The translations under genes were made by a program, and so were the position numbers. The notes beneath the pieces were generated by a model. The model ran no database searches and was not told the DNA's origin. It saw nothing but the letters and a program-made list of their open reading frames with translations. A DNA stretch of 9,067 nucleotides from JBATTK01 sp049670505 (GTDB lineage: Bacteria; Bacteroidota; Bacteroidia; Flavobacteriales; Flavobacteriaceae). Numbering within the stretch: the first letter of the stretch is position 1; the number at the start of each line of letters is the position of its first letter. The stretch is taken from positions 1-9,067 of the forward strand of contig JBATTK010000159.1 in the NCBI GenBank assembly GCA_049670505.1, in the 5' to 3' direction. This document shows positions 1 to 6,890 of the stretch, piece after piece.

Positions 1-597
1 CCCTCCTCTAGGGGAACCACTGCCGATATTGCCGATTTATATGCCTTTGAGCCTTCTACAGGTTCGGACAACACTGTTTTTGTGGTAGATCTACAATCCG
101 ATATTCTACCGGAACTGGCCTATGGCACTTTTGACGAAGAAGTTTTGTTGGAAGTCAATATAGATACTGACGGGGACTTGATGGAAGATTTGGTCATACA
201 GGCTATTCCAAGAAATGGAAGAATGTATTTTTTTGGCCCCGTATCCCCTTTGCAGACAGGATTGAATAGTGAAGTATTGGTAGATTCACCATTAGGTGAT
301 GTGCAGATTTCCGATGCTACCGCTGTTATTGAAACCACATCGGAAGGAGTTTCGCTTTTTGCCGGACCCAGACAAGATCCGTTCTTTTTTGATTTCTTTC
401 AGTTCAATGCCGTTGCCGGCGGAATGGCCCCGGATGGGTTTAAAACTCCCGAAGAAGCTTCCGATGCCTTTGATGGTACCAATACCATGTCCGTGGTCAT
501 GGAACTTCCGAACAGTCTGTTGGGTACGCCAACGGGCACCAATTTGTTGGGAATACCGGTATACAAGGTTTGGGTAACCACAAACAAAAAACAATAA
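1..597 (+). CDS. DUF4331 family protein, C-terminal part (5' end outside window)
   Basis: The frame is open from the first base and ends at TAA 595-597, giving 198 visible residues; the true start lies upstream, and the internal GTG at 82 is not the start. The visible N-terminal part, TADIADLYAFEPSTG, is the hallmark opening of DUF4331 proteins. It is followed by a beta-rich stretch with the acidic segment NIDTDGDLMEDLV, the motif MYFFGPV and then FAGPRQDPFFFDFFQF, which matches the family's AGxRxDPFFxD signature. The end, NTMSVVMELPNSLLG ... VWVTTNKKQ, is the usual closing strand. Members are secreted or periplasmic proteins of unknown biochemical role; the DxDGD stretch could bind calcium (inference). 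Only about 30-40 residues, including a signal peptide, are probably missing. The next gene, also DUF4331, follows after 25 bases, so the two are likely co-transcribed. Confidence 0.9.
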   Translation, partial: PSSRGTTADIADLYAFEPSTGSDNTVFVVDLQSDILPELAYGTFDEEVLLEVNIDTDGDLMEDLVIQAIPRNGRMYFFGPVSPLQTGLNSEVLVDSPLGDVQISDATAVIETTSEGVSLFAGPRQDPFFFDFFQFNAVAGGMAPDGFKTPEEASDAFDGTNTMSVVMELPNSLLGTPTGTNLLGIPVYKVWVTTNKKQ

Positions 598-622
598 CGA
601 TTAAAATTTAAACATATAGATC

Positions 623-1387
623 ATGAAATTATATAGTATAAGACATATCTTTTTAGCTGTTTTCGCAGTAGGGATCTTGGTATCCTGTAATAACGATGAT
701 GATCAGGAACCTATGGCAATGGCTACTTGTAATGATGGTATCATGAACGGTGAGGAGACCGGGGTAGATTGTGGAGGCACTTGTGAGCCTTGTATGATGG
801 CCATTGATTTCTCCGGTACTTTTGCCCAGGTAGACCATATGGGACGCCCGGGTATTAATACGACTTTAGGATTCGACATGGACGGACAAGCTAGTATAAA
901 GGATGGTAACAACGTAACCATAGCTTCGGAAATGGGGAATGCATTTCAAGCGGCATTTGAAGCAAGGTTGGAGCAGTACCACGATGTTTATGCCGATCTA
1001 CTGGGATTGGACCCTGCACTTATCAACTATGAGAACAATATCTTGGGATTGGATGCCGCTACTTTAACCGGTGCCTTGGCAGCAGACGCATTGGATGTAG
1101 CTCCTAATGCCCCTACCACCTATTTTAACCCTGGTACGGATCTGGATAACGACGGTAGGATTTTAGTACCGGACGGGGATGAAATTGCCCTTACCGGAAG
1201 AACCTTGAGTGACGATTTTGTAGATGTATCCCTAATATTATTTTTCGGGGGATCGGAAGGGGATCGATTTAGCGGGCAGGACCTGGATGATGATGGTATT
1301 GCGGACTTACCTCGCTTAACATCCGACGGCGTAGGCCTAACATCCGATATCTCTACAAGTTTCCCCTATTTGGGAGCTCCTGAATAA
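623..1387 (+). CDS. DUF4331 family surface lipoprotein with Cys-rich N-terminal motif
   Basis: A 254-residue protein. Residues 1-22 form a lipoprotein signal ending in the lipobox LVSC, so Cys22 would be lipidated. NNDDDQE follows at once, an acidic run of the kind that sends Bacteroidota lipoproteins to the cell surface. Residues 36-57 carry a four-Cys module, CNDGIMNGEETGVDCGG then TCEPC (Cys36, 50, 54, 57), a short motif recurrent in Flavobacteria surface proteins and probably disulfide-bonded. From residue 62 (FSGTFAQVDHMGRPGINT) the sequence is DUF4331-like, with TYFNPGTD, LTGRTLSDDFVDVSL and LFFGG as further family motifs. Two Asp-rich segments (DLDNDG near 173, DLDDDG near 210) resemble calcium-binding loops. 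Biochemical function is unknown. It lies 25 bases after another DUF4331 gene, and its leader is AT-rich without a Shine-Dalgarno sequence. Confidence 0.9.
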   Translation: MKLYSIRHIFLAVFAVGILVSCNNDDDQEPMAMATCNDGIMNGEETGVDCGGTCEPCMMAIDFSGTFAQVDHMGRPGINTTLGFDMDGQASIKDGNNVTIASEMGNAFQAAFEARLEQYHDVYADLLGLDPALINYENNILGLDAATLTGALAADALDVAPNAPTTYFNPGTDLDNDGRILVPDGDEIALTGRTLSDDFVDVSLILFFGGSEGDRFSGQDLDDDGIADLPRLTSDGVGLTSDISTSFPYLGAPE

Positions 1388-1415
1388 GACTTTAGTCTAT
1401 GAAAAAGAGGGAGAT

Positions 1416-1446
1416 AGGGGAGAAACAGGCTTTCTCCCCTTATTTT
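1416..1446 (+). terminator. Hairpin with short U-rich tail after the DUF4331 pair
   Basis: A perfect 10-bp stem, AGGGGAGAAA (1416-1425) with TTTCTCCCCT (1431-1440), closes a 5-base loop and is followed by TATTTT. It lies 28 bases after the stop of the second DUF4331 gene and 25 bases before the TPR gene. The stem is strong but the U-tract is short and interrupted, so it may only partly terminate and thereby lower expression of the downstream TPR gene, or may stabilise the upstream mRNA end. Confidence 0.6.
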
Positions 1447-1471
1447 AACAACAGACTTTAACATGTAAACG

Positions 1472-2752
1472 ATGAAGTATACACTATTTATTATTTGTAC
1501 GTTATTTTTTATTTCGTGCCATCAAAAAGAAGATAGGATGGCCAAGGTGACCAACAAGGAGGATTATAATAAATTTCTTGTTTCCGCACCTCCCAAAACC
1601 AGTTCAAAATACTTTGAAGTATGGAATTCCAAAATTAAATCGGACAGTATGCAACTGACCAGTTTTGGAGTGGTCGCCAGACAGTACAACAACTATTTTC
1701 AATCTACTGGCGATATAAAATTTTTAAAACAGGCCGAACAAGCATTGGAAAAGGCCGTAGAAATTGCAGCAATAGGAAAATCTGGCTATTACAGGGCCTT
1801 GGCCAGAAATTATATCTCACAACATCGGTTTAAAGAAGCATTTGTATGGGCGGAAAAGGCGAGGATATTAGGTAGTGATCTACAAGAATCGCAAGCACTG
1901 CTTTTTGATGTGCATATGGAACTGGGAAACTATACGGAAGCCGAGGAATATTTGAATAGTATCAAAAACATGTCGGATTTTGGATATCTGATCCGTTTGG
2001 CCAAGTGGAACGATCATAAAGGGAATCTGGATACTACGATCAAATTTATGGAAATAGCAAAAACAAAAGCGGAATCGTCCAAAAATAAGAATCTTATGCT
2101 ATGGTCCTATACCAACCTTGCAGACTATTATGGACATGCCGGTAACATAAAGGAATCCTATGAACATTATTTAAAATCCTTGGAGTTGGACCCTAAAAAC
2201 GCCTATGCCAAAAAGGGTATTGCATGGATTGTTTTTTCACACGAAAGGAACCCTAAAGAAGCATTACGTATCCTAAATGCCGTTACAAAAAACCATACCG
2301 CTCCGGATCATTATTTACTAAAGGCCGAAATAGCGGATTATATGGGTGATGACATCGAAAAAATCCGAAACCAGGATCGTTATTATAACGCAATTCAAGA
2401 TCGGTCCTATGGGGACATGTATAATACATACAATGTTGCTCTCTTTCTGCAGCAAAATAATTGGGACAAGGCTATTGAACTTGCTAAAAAAGAAGTGGAA
2501 AACAGACCCACGCCGGAGTCCTATGATTTATTGGCCTATAGCTATTTCAAAAAAGGGGAGAAAAGGAAAGCATTGGAAATAGTAGAGCGTTTTATAGCCG
2601 GAAAGACGGCTGAACCCTTAATCCTATACCATACCGCTGAAATTTACAAAGCAATGGGAACTAGAGAAAAGGTAGAAAGTTTAAAGCAAGAACTATTGGG
2701 TGCCATATACGAATTGGGCCCAGCTGCGGAACAACAAATAGTAAGTCTTTAG
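1472..2752 (+). CDS. TPR repeat lipoprotein
   Basis: A 426-residue protein. Residues 1-16 form a lipoprotein signal ending in FISC (Cys16; Phe at -3 is slightly unusual), followed by HQKEDR, a Lys/acidic run compatible with surface or outer-membrane sorting. The rest is helical and built of tetratricopeptide repeats. The clearest are around residues 210-243 (WSYTNLADYYGHAGNIKESYEHYLKSLELDP, read as positions only from the Trp to the Pro), 316-345 and 349-381, with weaker ones near 82-160 and 384-405. TPR arrays are protein-binding scaffolds, and no catalytic domain is visible. It follows the DUF4331 pair on the same strand behind a hairpin at 1416-1440, which suggests a functional module in the envelope. 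In related genomes I recall such genes being followed by a HupE/UreJ-type membrane protein; none is present here. Partner unknown. Confidence 0.88.
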   Translation: MKYTLFIICTLFFISCHQKEDRMAKVTNKEDYNKFLVSAPPKTSSKYFEVWNSKIKSDSMQLTSFGVVARQYNNYFQSTGDIKFLKQAEQALEKAVEIAAIGKSGYYRALARNYISQHRFKEAFVWAEKARILGSDLQESQALLFDVHMELGNYTEAEEYLNSIKNMSDFGYLIRLAKWNDHKGNLDTTIKFMEIAKTKAESSKNKNLMLWSYTNLADYYGHAGNIKESYEHYLKSLELDPKNAYAKKGIAWIVFSHERNPKEALRILNAVTKNHTAPDHYLLKAEIADYMGDDIEKIRNQDRYYNAIQDRSYGDMYNTYNVALFLQQNNWDKAIELAKKEVENRPTPESYDLLAYSYFKKGEKRKALEIVERFIAGKTAEPLILYHTAEIYKAMGTREKVESLKQELLGAIYELGPAAEQQIVSL

Positions 2753-3020
2753 GCACTTTTCCTGTAAAAATCGGGCACGGAATAAAAGGATTAATGAAAC
2801 GATTGTTTTTTGTTGGAAGTTGAATTGAGAAGAACACCATGGTACTTTTATCATGGTGTTTCATCGATTTTTAGCATTTTTTTTAGGTAGCTTCGGACGA
2901 AATGTATATTATTACCGTCCAAATGCCAAATTATAGGAGTTGTAAATGTCCCAAACATTACAAAACGTTTAAGAGAAAAGACCAAAAACTTGAACCACGA
3001 TAACCTAAAAGCCACACACT
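2753..3020. other. Intergenic stretch between the TPR gene and a candidate small ORF
   Basis: The stretch holds the hairpin at 2833-2872, described separately, and AT-rich sequence with no ORF I would support on either strand. I searched by eye for a TTG / TAnnTTTG promoter ahead of the small ORF at 3021 and found none convincing. No tRNA-like or riboswitch-like fold stood out. Confidence 0.5.
2833..2872 (+). terminator. Intrinsic terminator downstream of the TPR lipoprotein gene
   Basis: AACACCATG (2833-2841) pairs with CATGGTGTT (2852-2860). Three further pairs (G-U, U-A, A-U) can extend this inward to a 12-bp stem with a CTTT loop (2845-2848). A T-rich stretch ending in TTTTT (2868-2872) follows after TCATCGA. 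It lies about 80 bases after the TPR stop codon and is the first good hairpin there. The gap between stem and T-run makes it less than ideal. Confidence 0.55.
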
Positions 3021-3119
3021 ATGGAATATCTCTTATTTACTTTATGGATTTCAGTAATGCTGTTCTTATTAGTTAGGGTATTTATTGCCCATAGGTCTTT
3101 GAGAAAAATGATTAAATAA
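3021..3119 (+). CDS. Candidate small single-pass membrane protein (32 aa)
   Basis: An ATG at 3021 opens a 33-codon frame ending in TAA at 3117-3119. The product begins MEYLLFTLWISVMLFLLV and has one hydrophobic helix (about residues 4-23) followed by a basic tail with H24, R25, R28, K29 and K32. Under the positive-inside rule the tail would be cytoplasmic. The size and design match known bacterial membrane microproteins that attach to transporters or oxidases, but I recognise no family. It stands alone between the TPR gene and the convergent anti-sigma gene, with no clear promoter and no Shine-Dalgarno sequence, as is normal for the phylum. It may be real or a chance ORF; the continuous hydrophobic block bounded by a charged tail is the main argument for it. 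Confidence 0.4.
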   Translation: MEYLLFTLWISVMLFLLVRVFIAHRSLRKMIK

Positions 3120-3123
3120 TAAA

Positions 3124-3140
3124 TACATAGCTTTTATGTA
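3124..3140 (-). terminator. Weak AT-rich hairpin after the anti-sigma gene
   Basis: TACATA (3124-3129) and TATGTA (3135-3140) form a 6-bp AT-rich stem with a 5-base loop, two bases beyond the anti-sigma stop codon. On the - strand it is followed by TTTATTATTT. The position suits a terminator of the sigma/anti-sigma operon, but the stem is weak. Confidence 0.3.
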
Positions 3141-3142
3141 GC

Positions 3143-3925
3143 CTATACGGCACCTAGCGTATATAATTGCTCTAAAGTAGGGGATTTGCTTCCCCCTGCC
3201 GGTTCTAGGGTAATTCCAAAACCTTCTGATTCATGGGGGTTTAAAAGGCCAAAAACCTTGTTTTCGTCAGTGGAGAAGTCCTCTAGCAACCCTAAACTTG
3301 TGGGTGCCAAAGGGTCTAATTTTAATGACCACACCTGATAGACCATACCGTCTGGAGGCTCGGGCAATCCAAGCGCATCAATGAACACTTTCTTTTCTTC
3401 TTTGTTCCAATAGGCCTTAGCATATGCGGTAGGAGCTACTTCCTGTCCACCCAAAGGAACAACTGTAATAGCACTGCTCCTTACTATATTGAGCAACTCT
3501 TGAGAGTTGGCCGTGGTATTTCTAGCCTCCAAGATTTGCTGTTCCATGACCACATTTTCTTCATTAACCGTCTTTATTTCAGATTTCAATTGGTCGTTTT
3601 TTACATAGAACCATAAAGTCCCTGCGGCAAATAGTAGGGCCGCCGCCCATCCGGAATAAGCTTTCCAACCGATATTTTCTCTAGGTAACCGCATCACCTT
3701 GCCATCTTCTAGTGTTAGGCGGTTTTCAATTTTGGCAAAATCCGTGGTTCCGTTGTATGCCGCCTTACTTAATTTAAGAATGGACGCTTCTATGGTTTCT
3801 ATTTCAAGTTTTATTTCCGGATACTCCAACGCATACCGGTATATCTCAAAATTCTCTTCTTCTGAGAGTACTCCGGCTACATATAGCTCTAGAATTCCCG
3901 ATGCTATAAAATGCTTAACGTCCAT
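3143..3925 (-). CDS. RskA-type transmembrane anti-sigma factor
   Basis: A 260-residue protein that should hold the neighbouring ECF sigma factor inactive at the inner membrane. Residues 1-60 (MDVKHFIASGILELYVAG ...) are the cytoplasmic sigma-binding part; the HxxxCxxC zinc motif of many anti-sigma factors is absent. A membrane helix spans about 91-108, followed by a probable coiled coil at 110-137. Residues 143-260 form the RskA C-terminal domain, with YAKAYWNKEEKKVFIDALGL near 168, PPDGMVYQVWSL, DPLAPTSLGLL, and the ending FGITLEPAGGSKSPTLEQLY typical of the family. I chose the ATG at 3925, two bases after the sigma stop. A start at 3964 would overlap the sigma gene by 37 bases and add 13 residues unlike the family's usual start. 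Tight spacing implies one operon. The released signal is unknown. Confidence 0.9.
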   Translation of the reverse strand: MDVKHFIASGILELYVAGVLSEEENFEIYRYALEYPEIKLEIETIEASILKLSKAAYNGTTDFAKIENRLTLEDGKVMRLPRENIGWKAYSGWAAALLFAAGTLWFYVKNDQLKSEIKTVNEENVVMEQQILEARNTTANSQELLNIVRSSAITVVPLGGQEVAPTAYAKAYWNKEEKKVFIDALGLPEPPDGMVYQVWSLKLDPLAPTSLGLLEDFSTDENKVFGLLNPHESEGFGITLEPAGGSKSPTLEQLYTLGAV

Positions 3926-3927
3926 AA

Positions 3928-4458
3928 TTATATAGATATATTGTCCCTCAACTGGGAAATACAATTTCTATTTCTTGTTTTTACCGTTCCCAGTGGAATA
4001 TCCAATGCTTCGGAAGCCTCCTTTTGGGTATAGCCCTTAAAATATAAAAGCTCAATAAGTTGAACACATTTATCCTTTAGATTTTTCAACAATTTTTGGA
4101 TACCAATGCTATCAACTTTTTTGTTGAGATTGTCAACATCCTCAAGGATATCTACGAAATATTCGGCCCGTAAGTTTTTTTTATTATCTCGATATGATTT
4201 CGATCGTATTTCATCTATGGCCGCATTTCTGGCAATGTTCAAGAGCCATGTGAAAAAACGACCTTTTGAGGGATTATAGCTCTCCGCATTGTCCCATACC
4301 TTTACAAAAACATCTTGACAAATTTCTTCGGCTACATCCGTATTTTTAACAATGGTATTGATTGCCCCACAGATATTTTCCGCATACATTTCATATAACT
4401 TTTCAAAAGCCAATACGTCCTTTTTTTGAAAAAGTTTGATCAATACTTCTAGTTCCAT
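3928..4458 (-). CDS. ECF-type RNA polymerase sigma factor
   Basis: A 176-residue protein with the usual two-domain ECF layout. Region 2 covers about residues 16-88 and includes AEEICQDVFVKVWDNAESY and FFTWLLNIARNAAIDEIR, for core binding and -10 recognition. A linker follows at 90-118. Region 4 covers about 120-172, with the helix-turn-helix YTQKEASEALDIPLGTVKTR for -35 recognition. It is followed after two bases by an RskA-type anti-sigma gene, so it is most likely regulated by sequestration at the membrane. The 73-base gap upstream contains the terminator of the SOD gene, so transcription probably starts from its own promoter; I could not place one with confidence. Target genes cannot be read from the window. 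Confidence 0.93.
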   Translation of the reverse strand: MELEVLIKLFQKKDVLAFEKLYEMYAENICGAINTIVKNTDVAEEICQDVFVKVWDNAESYNPSKGRFFTWLLNIARNAAIDEIRSKSYRDNKKNLRAEYFVDILEDVDNLNKKVDSIGIQKLLKNLKDKCVQLIELLYFKGYTQKEASEALDIPLGTVKTRNRNCISQLRDNISI

Positions 4459-4483
4459 GGATGGGCTTTAAAGCGTGCAAGGT

Positions 4484-4510
4484 AAAAAAAAAGCTGCCTT
4501 AAAAGCAGCT
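4484..4510 (-). terminator. Rho-independent terminator of the SOD gene
   Basis: Read on the - strand, AGCTGC (4510-4505) pairs with GCAGCT (4497-4492) around a 7-base loop, directly followed by eight T residues (4491-4484). It starts 21 bases after the SOD stop codon and ends 25 bases before the sigma-factor start, so it separates the two transcription units. Confidence 0.8.
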
Positions 4511-4531
4511 CTTTAGTTCAATTTTATAGGA

Positions 4532-5119
4532 TTATTGTATAATACCCGCACAACTCACACGGGCACCTGCGGCTCCGGAAGGCTGGGAGGTAAAATCATC
4601 TATTCCTTGGTGTACGATTACCGCCTTGCCTAGGATATCTTTGGTATCATCCCCACAACCGATGCACCATTCATCCGTTGAAAACTCAACCGTGGCATTG
4701 CCTTCGGCATCCGCCATAAAATTCCCGATATCCCCTTTGTGATACCCTTCTTCGGCACCCCATTTTGCATGAGGTTGAAAAGTAGGGTTCCAATGTCCTC
4801 CGGTAGATTTTCCATCCGCTGAGGAACAATCGGCCTTTTCATGGATATGTATGGCATGTTCACCTTCCGTAAGACCTGATAAAACAGCTACCATCATTAC
4901 TTTACCGTCCGTAGATGTAAAAGTAACTTCACCCTTAACATTACTATCACTTTTAGGTTCCATGGCAAATTTTATAGTCGTTGCCTGTACTTCTTCCTTT
5001 ATCTCTTCTACCGCCGTTTCCATTTCTTCCATTCCCTCTTTAGCTTCCTTCTTTACCTCTTTACAATTGTACGAAACCCCTATTATAAGCCCTAAGGCCA
5101 ATACTTTTATTTTTTGCAT
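4532..5119 (-). CDS. sodC: Cu/Zn superoxide dismutase family lipoprotein
   Basis: A 195-residue protein predicted to turn superoxide into H2O2 and O2 in the cell envelope. A hydrophobic signal ends at Cys19 (VSYNC; Asn at -1 is non-canonical), followed by a Lys/Glu-rich helical spacer (20-45). The SOD domain runs from about 47 to 193. By comparison with the family the copper ligands are His91, His93, His109 and His170; the zinc ligands are His109, His117, His127 and Asp130; Cys98-Cys190 is the structural disulfide and Arg187 the active-site arginine. All are present, so the enzyme should be active. An extra CIGC motif (Cys152, Cys155) sits in the segment before the last copper His. The gene has its own promoter and a strong terminator, so it is monocistronic. 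The weak lipobox leaves some doubt about lipidation, but not about export. Confidence 0.93.
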   Translation of the reverse strand: MQKIKVLALGLIIGVSYNCKEVKKEAKEGMEEMETAVEEIKEEVQATTIKFAMEPKSDSNVKGEVTFTSTDGKVMMVAVLSGLTEGEHAIHIHEKADCSSADGKSTGGHWNPTFQPHAKWGAEEGYHKGDIGNFMADAEGNATVEFSTDEWCIGCGDDTKDILGKAVIVHQGIDDFTSQPSGAAGARVSCAGIIQ

Positions 5120-5143
5120 GGTTTTTAGTTTAAAATTTTGATT

Positions 5144-5174
5144 TAAAGTTACATATTATTTTAAGGGAAATCAA
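5144..5174 (-). promoter_or_regulatory. Bacteroidota-type promoter of the SOD gene
   Basis: On the - strand TTG (5174-5172) is followed after exactly 20 bases by TAACTTTA (5151-5144), one mismatch from the TAnnTTTG -7 element of the Bacteroidota housekeeping sigma factor, whose -33 TTG lies about 19-21 bases upstream. Transcription would begin near 5137-5139, leaving a leader of about 20 bases before the ATG at 5119. Confidence 0.5.
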
Positions 5175-5181
5175 CCTGCCC

Positions 5182-5664
5182 CTAAAATGATTTTAACAAT
5201 TCGCGATTGTCGCGAACTCCCCGTTTAAGGTTTTCACAGAGCAATAACGATTTGTCTATTCGGGTCTGGGAAGTTTTAAATCTGGATATCATATAAATGA
5301 TTCCCCGTTTTTTTCCATCGGTGAACGATTCGAAGATTTCATAGGCCTCATAATCACTTAATAGTACGGCATCCAGTTCTTCGGGCATCACTACGCCATA
5401 CTTGGATGTGTCCTCAAAAAATTGTAGTTGAAAATAATCATTGGGATATACCCCTAATGCTTTTTGATTATTTTTTCCGAACATCAGAAAATACCTTTCG
5501 TTTCGCTTTTGAAGGGCACCATGAAATGCAATTGATCTCTCTTCAAAAGTAGCTTGCACCTTCACCCTTTTTTGATTCGCCTCTACAAATGGTTTTACGA
5601 TATGTGGCGGCAATATAATGGAATGTGTTCCTGAAATGGTCACTTCAAAAACGGGGCTTTGCAT
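5182..5664 (-). CDS. YdeI/OmpD-associated family protein (DUF1905-like plus OmdA-like)
   Basis: A 160-residue protein. Residues 1-80 form a beta-rich domain of the DUF1905 type (FEVTISGTHSIILPPHIV, FHGALQKRNERYFLMFGK, GVYPNDYFQLQF). Residues 90-148 match the YdeI/OmdA C-terminal domain (MPEELDAVLLSDYEAYEIFESFTDGKKRG read as positions 93-121, then RIDKSLLLCENLKRG). The family is annotated as bacteriocin-protection or OmpD-associated, a label from genetics in enterobacteria whose mechanism is unclear; it should not be taken as a proven role here. I chose the ATG at 5664: its A is the last base of the upstream stop codon (TAATG), so the gene is translationally coupled to the hydrolase-OsmC gene. 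The in-frame start at 5724 would add 20 residues overlapping that gene and unlike the family. Confidence 0.8.
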   Translation of the reverse strand: MQSPVFEVTISGTHSIILPPHIVKPFVEANQKRVKVQATFEERSIAFHGALQKRNERYFLMFGKNNQKALGVYPNDYFQLQFFEDTSKYGVVMPEELDAVLLSDYEAYEIFESFTDGKKRGIIYMISRFKTSQTRIDKSLLLCENLKRGVRDNRELLKSF

Positions 5665-6878
5665 TAGGAAATCAATTTTGTAATTATTAGTGTTTTGCTG
5701 TGTAGGGTACGATGCACCGGACATTTATCGGCTATTTCCAGGATGCGTTGCCGCTGCTGCTCGTCCAAATCCGCCGTTAATCTTATCTCCCTATGGAATG
5801 TATCTATTTTGGCATTTGGCGATTCACAGTCGGCACAATCTGTCGCATGTGTCTTCTCATAGGAGGTATGTACCTCTACATTTTCTATGGTCCATCCCTT
5901 TCGCTTGCTATACATTTGAATGGTCATAGCGGTACAGGCAGACAAGCCCGCTGATACCAGTTCATAGGGTGAAGGACCAAAATCATTACCTCCAAATTCC
6001 AAGGGTTCGTCCGCAGTAATATAATGGTTGCCTACTTTCATTTGTGTTGTAAATGCATCTTCGGCATCCAAACTTGCGGCCACTTGGTGTTTGGTTTTTA
6101 AGTTTTGTCCTTCATTAAGGTCTACATATCTTTTGGCCCAACCGGCGATTACCTCACCTACGTATATAGAATCCTTTTTATTCATCAAAAGATGATCGGC
6201 ATCGTCCAAGGAAACAAAACTTTTGGGATGCATGGCCGCAATATATATTTCTTCTGCATTCTTAATACCAACGGTATCATCTTGGGGCGAATGCATAATG
6301 AGTATGGGCTTTCGAAGTTTCCGGACCGTTTCCGGGAGCGATTTGGTTTCCAGATCTTCCAAAAACTGCTTTTTAATGGTAAAATCCCGTCCGCTTAAGT
6401 TTACTACCGCCTTGCCGTTTGCTTCAATTTCTTCAATACCGCTCTTCAATAAATGTTTTACATGTACAGGGTCCGAGGGAGCGCCAATAGTGGCGAGCGC
6501 CTTTATAGAGGGTATTTCAGCTGCTGCAAAAATGACGGCGGCACCACCCAAAGAGTGTCCTATGATGAGTGAGGGGGCCTCGTAGTGGGTTTCCAAATAA
6601 CGGGCGGCCGCTATAAGATCATCTACATTTCCCGAGAAATTGGTATCGGCAAAGTCACCGGCACTTTCGCCTAATCCGGTAAAGTCGAACCGCAACACCC
6701 CAAATCCGTTAGAAGTAAGCGCTTTGCCAATATTTTTAACTGCCAATAAATTCTTATTGCACGTAAAACAATGGGCAAAAATCGCAAAATTATGGGGATG
6801 ACGATCCACCGGAAGTTCTAGACGACCTACCAAAGGGTATCCGTCCTTATTGTTGAATGTTACTTTTTGAAGGTTCAT
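5664..6878 (-). CDS. Bifunctional alpha/beta hydrolase / OsmC family protein
   Basis: A 404-residue cytoplasmic fusion. Residues 1-250 form an alpha/beta hydrolase: oxyanion region AHCFTCNK (35-42), nucleophile elbow GHSLGG with Ser109, acid Asp200 in HSPQD, and His229 in DADHLL, a complete triad. Residues 260-404 form an OsmC/Ohr domain: FGGNDFGPSPYELVSAGLSAC (the Cys is 315) and EIADKCPVHRTL (Cys386), the redox pair that reduces organic hydroperoxides in the family. A further CxxC (Cys348, Cys351) lies between them. The fusion is known across Proteobacteria and Bacteroidota, so it is not an assembly artefact. Substrates are unknown; one reading is that the hydrolase acts on esters or acyl groups of the same oxidised compounds. 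It is coupled to the downstream YdeI-type gene through TAATG. The start at 6878 gives the usual N-terminus, and a palindromic repeat occupies its upstream region. Confidence 0.93.
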   Translation of the reverse strand: MNLQKVTFNNKDGYPLVGRLELPVDRHPHNFAIFAHCFTCNKNLLAVKNIGKALTSNGFGVLRFDFTGLGESAGDFADTNFSGNVDDLIAAARYLETHYEAPSLIIGHSLGGAAVIFAAAEIPSIKALATIGAPSDPVHVKHLLKSGIEEIEANGKAVVNLSGRDFTIKKQFLEDLETKSLPETVRKLRKPILIMHSPQDDTVGIKNAEEIYIAAMHPKSFVSLDDADHLLMNKKDSIYVGEVIAGWAKRYVDLNEGQNLKTKHQVAASLDAEDAFTTQMKVGNHYITADEPLEFGGNDFGPSPYELVSAGLSACTAMTIQMYSKRKGWTIENVEVHTSYEKTHATDCADCESPNAKIDTFHREIRLTADLDEQQRQRILEIADKCPVHRTLHSKTLIITKLIS

Positions 6879-6890
6879 ACTTTATTTTTT

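Noticed and set aside
2661..2864. ORF of 67 codons on the - strand at the end of the TPR gene
   Set aside because: It is mostly antisense to the TPR coding region, and its start lies in the terminator hairpin. The translation shows no domain or membrane pattern.
3926..3964. Longer start for the anti-sigma factor (ATG 3964)
   Set aside because: It would overlap the sigma-factor gene by 37 bases and add 13 residues not expected in the family. ATG 3925 lies two bases after the sigma stop.
4459..4490. Promoter TACCTTGC upstream of the sigma gene
   Set aside because: It deviates from TAnnTTTG at the end and I found no TTG at the right distance. It also sits directly at the T-tract of the SOD terminator.
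5150..5184. Hairpin after the YdeI-type gene as a terminator
   Set aside because: The stem (TTTTAGGG with CCC-T-TAAAA) is bulged, no T-run follows on the - strand, and it overlaps the likely SOD promoter.
5665..5724. Longer start for the YdeI-type gene (ATG 5724)
   Set aside because: The additional 20 residues overlap the conserved OsmC C-terminus, while TAATG at 5662-5666 gives the normal family N-terminus.
5690..5929. ORF on the + strand inside the hydrolase-OsmC gene
   Set aside because: It is opposite a clear OsmC domain with intact catalytic Cys residues, so it is a shadow frame, like the other + strand ORFs at 6105-6585, 7174-7398 and 7975-8175.
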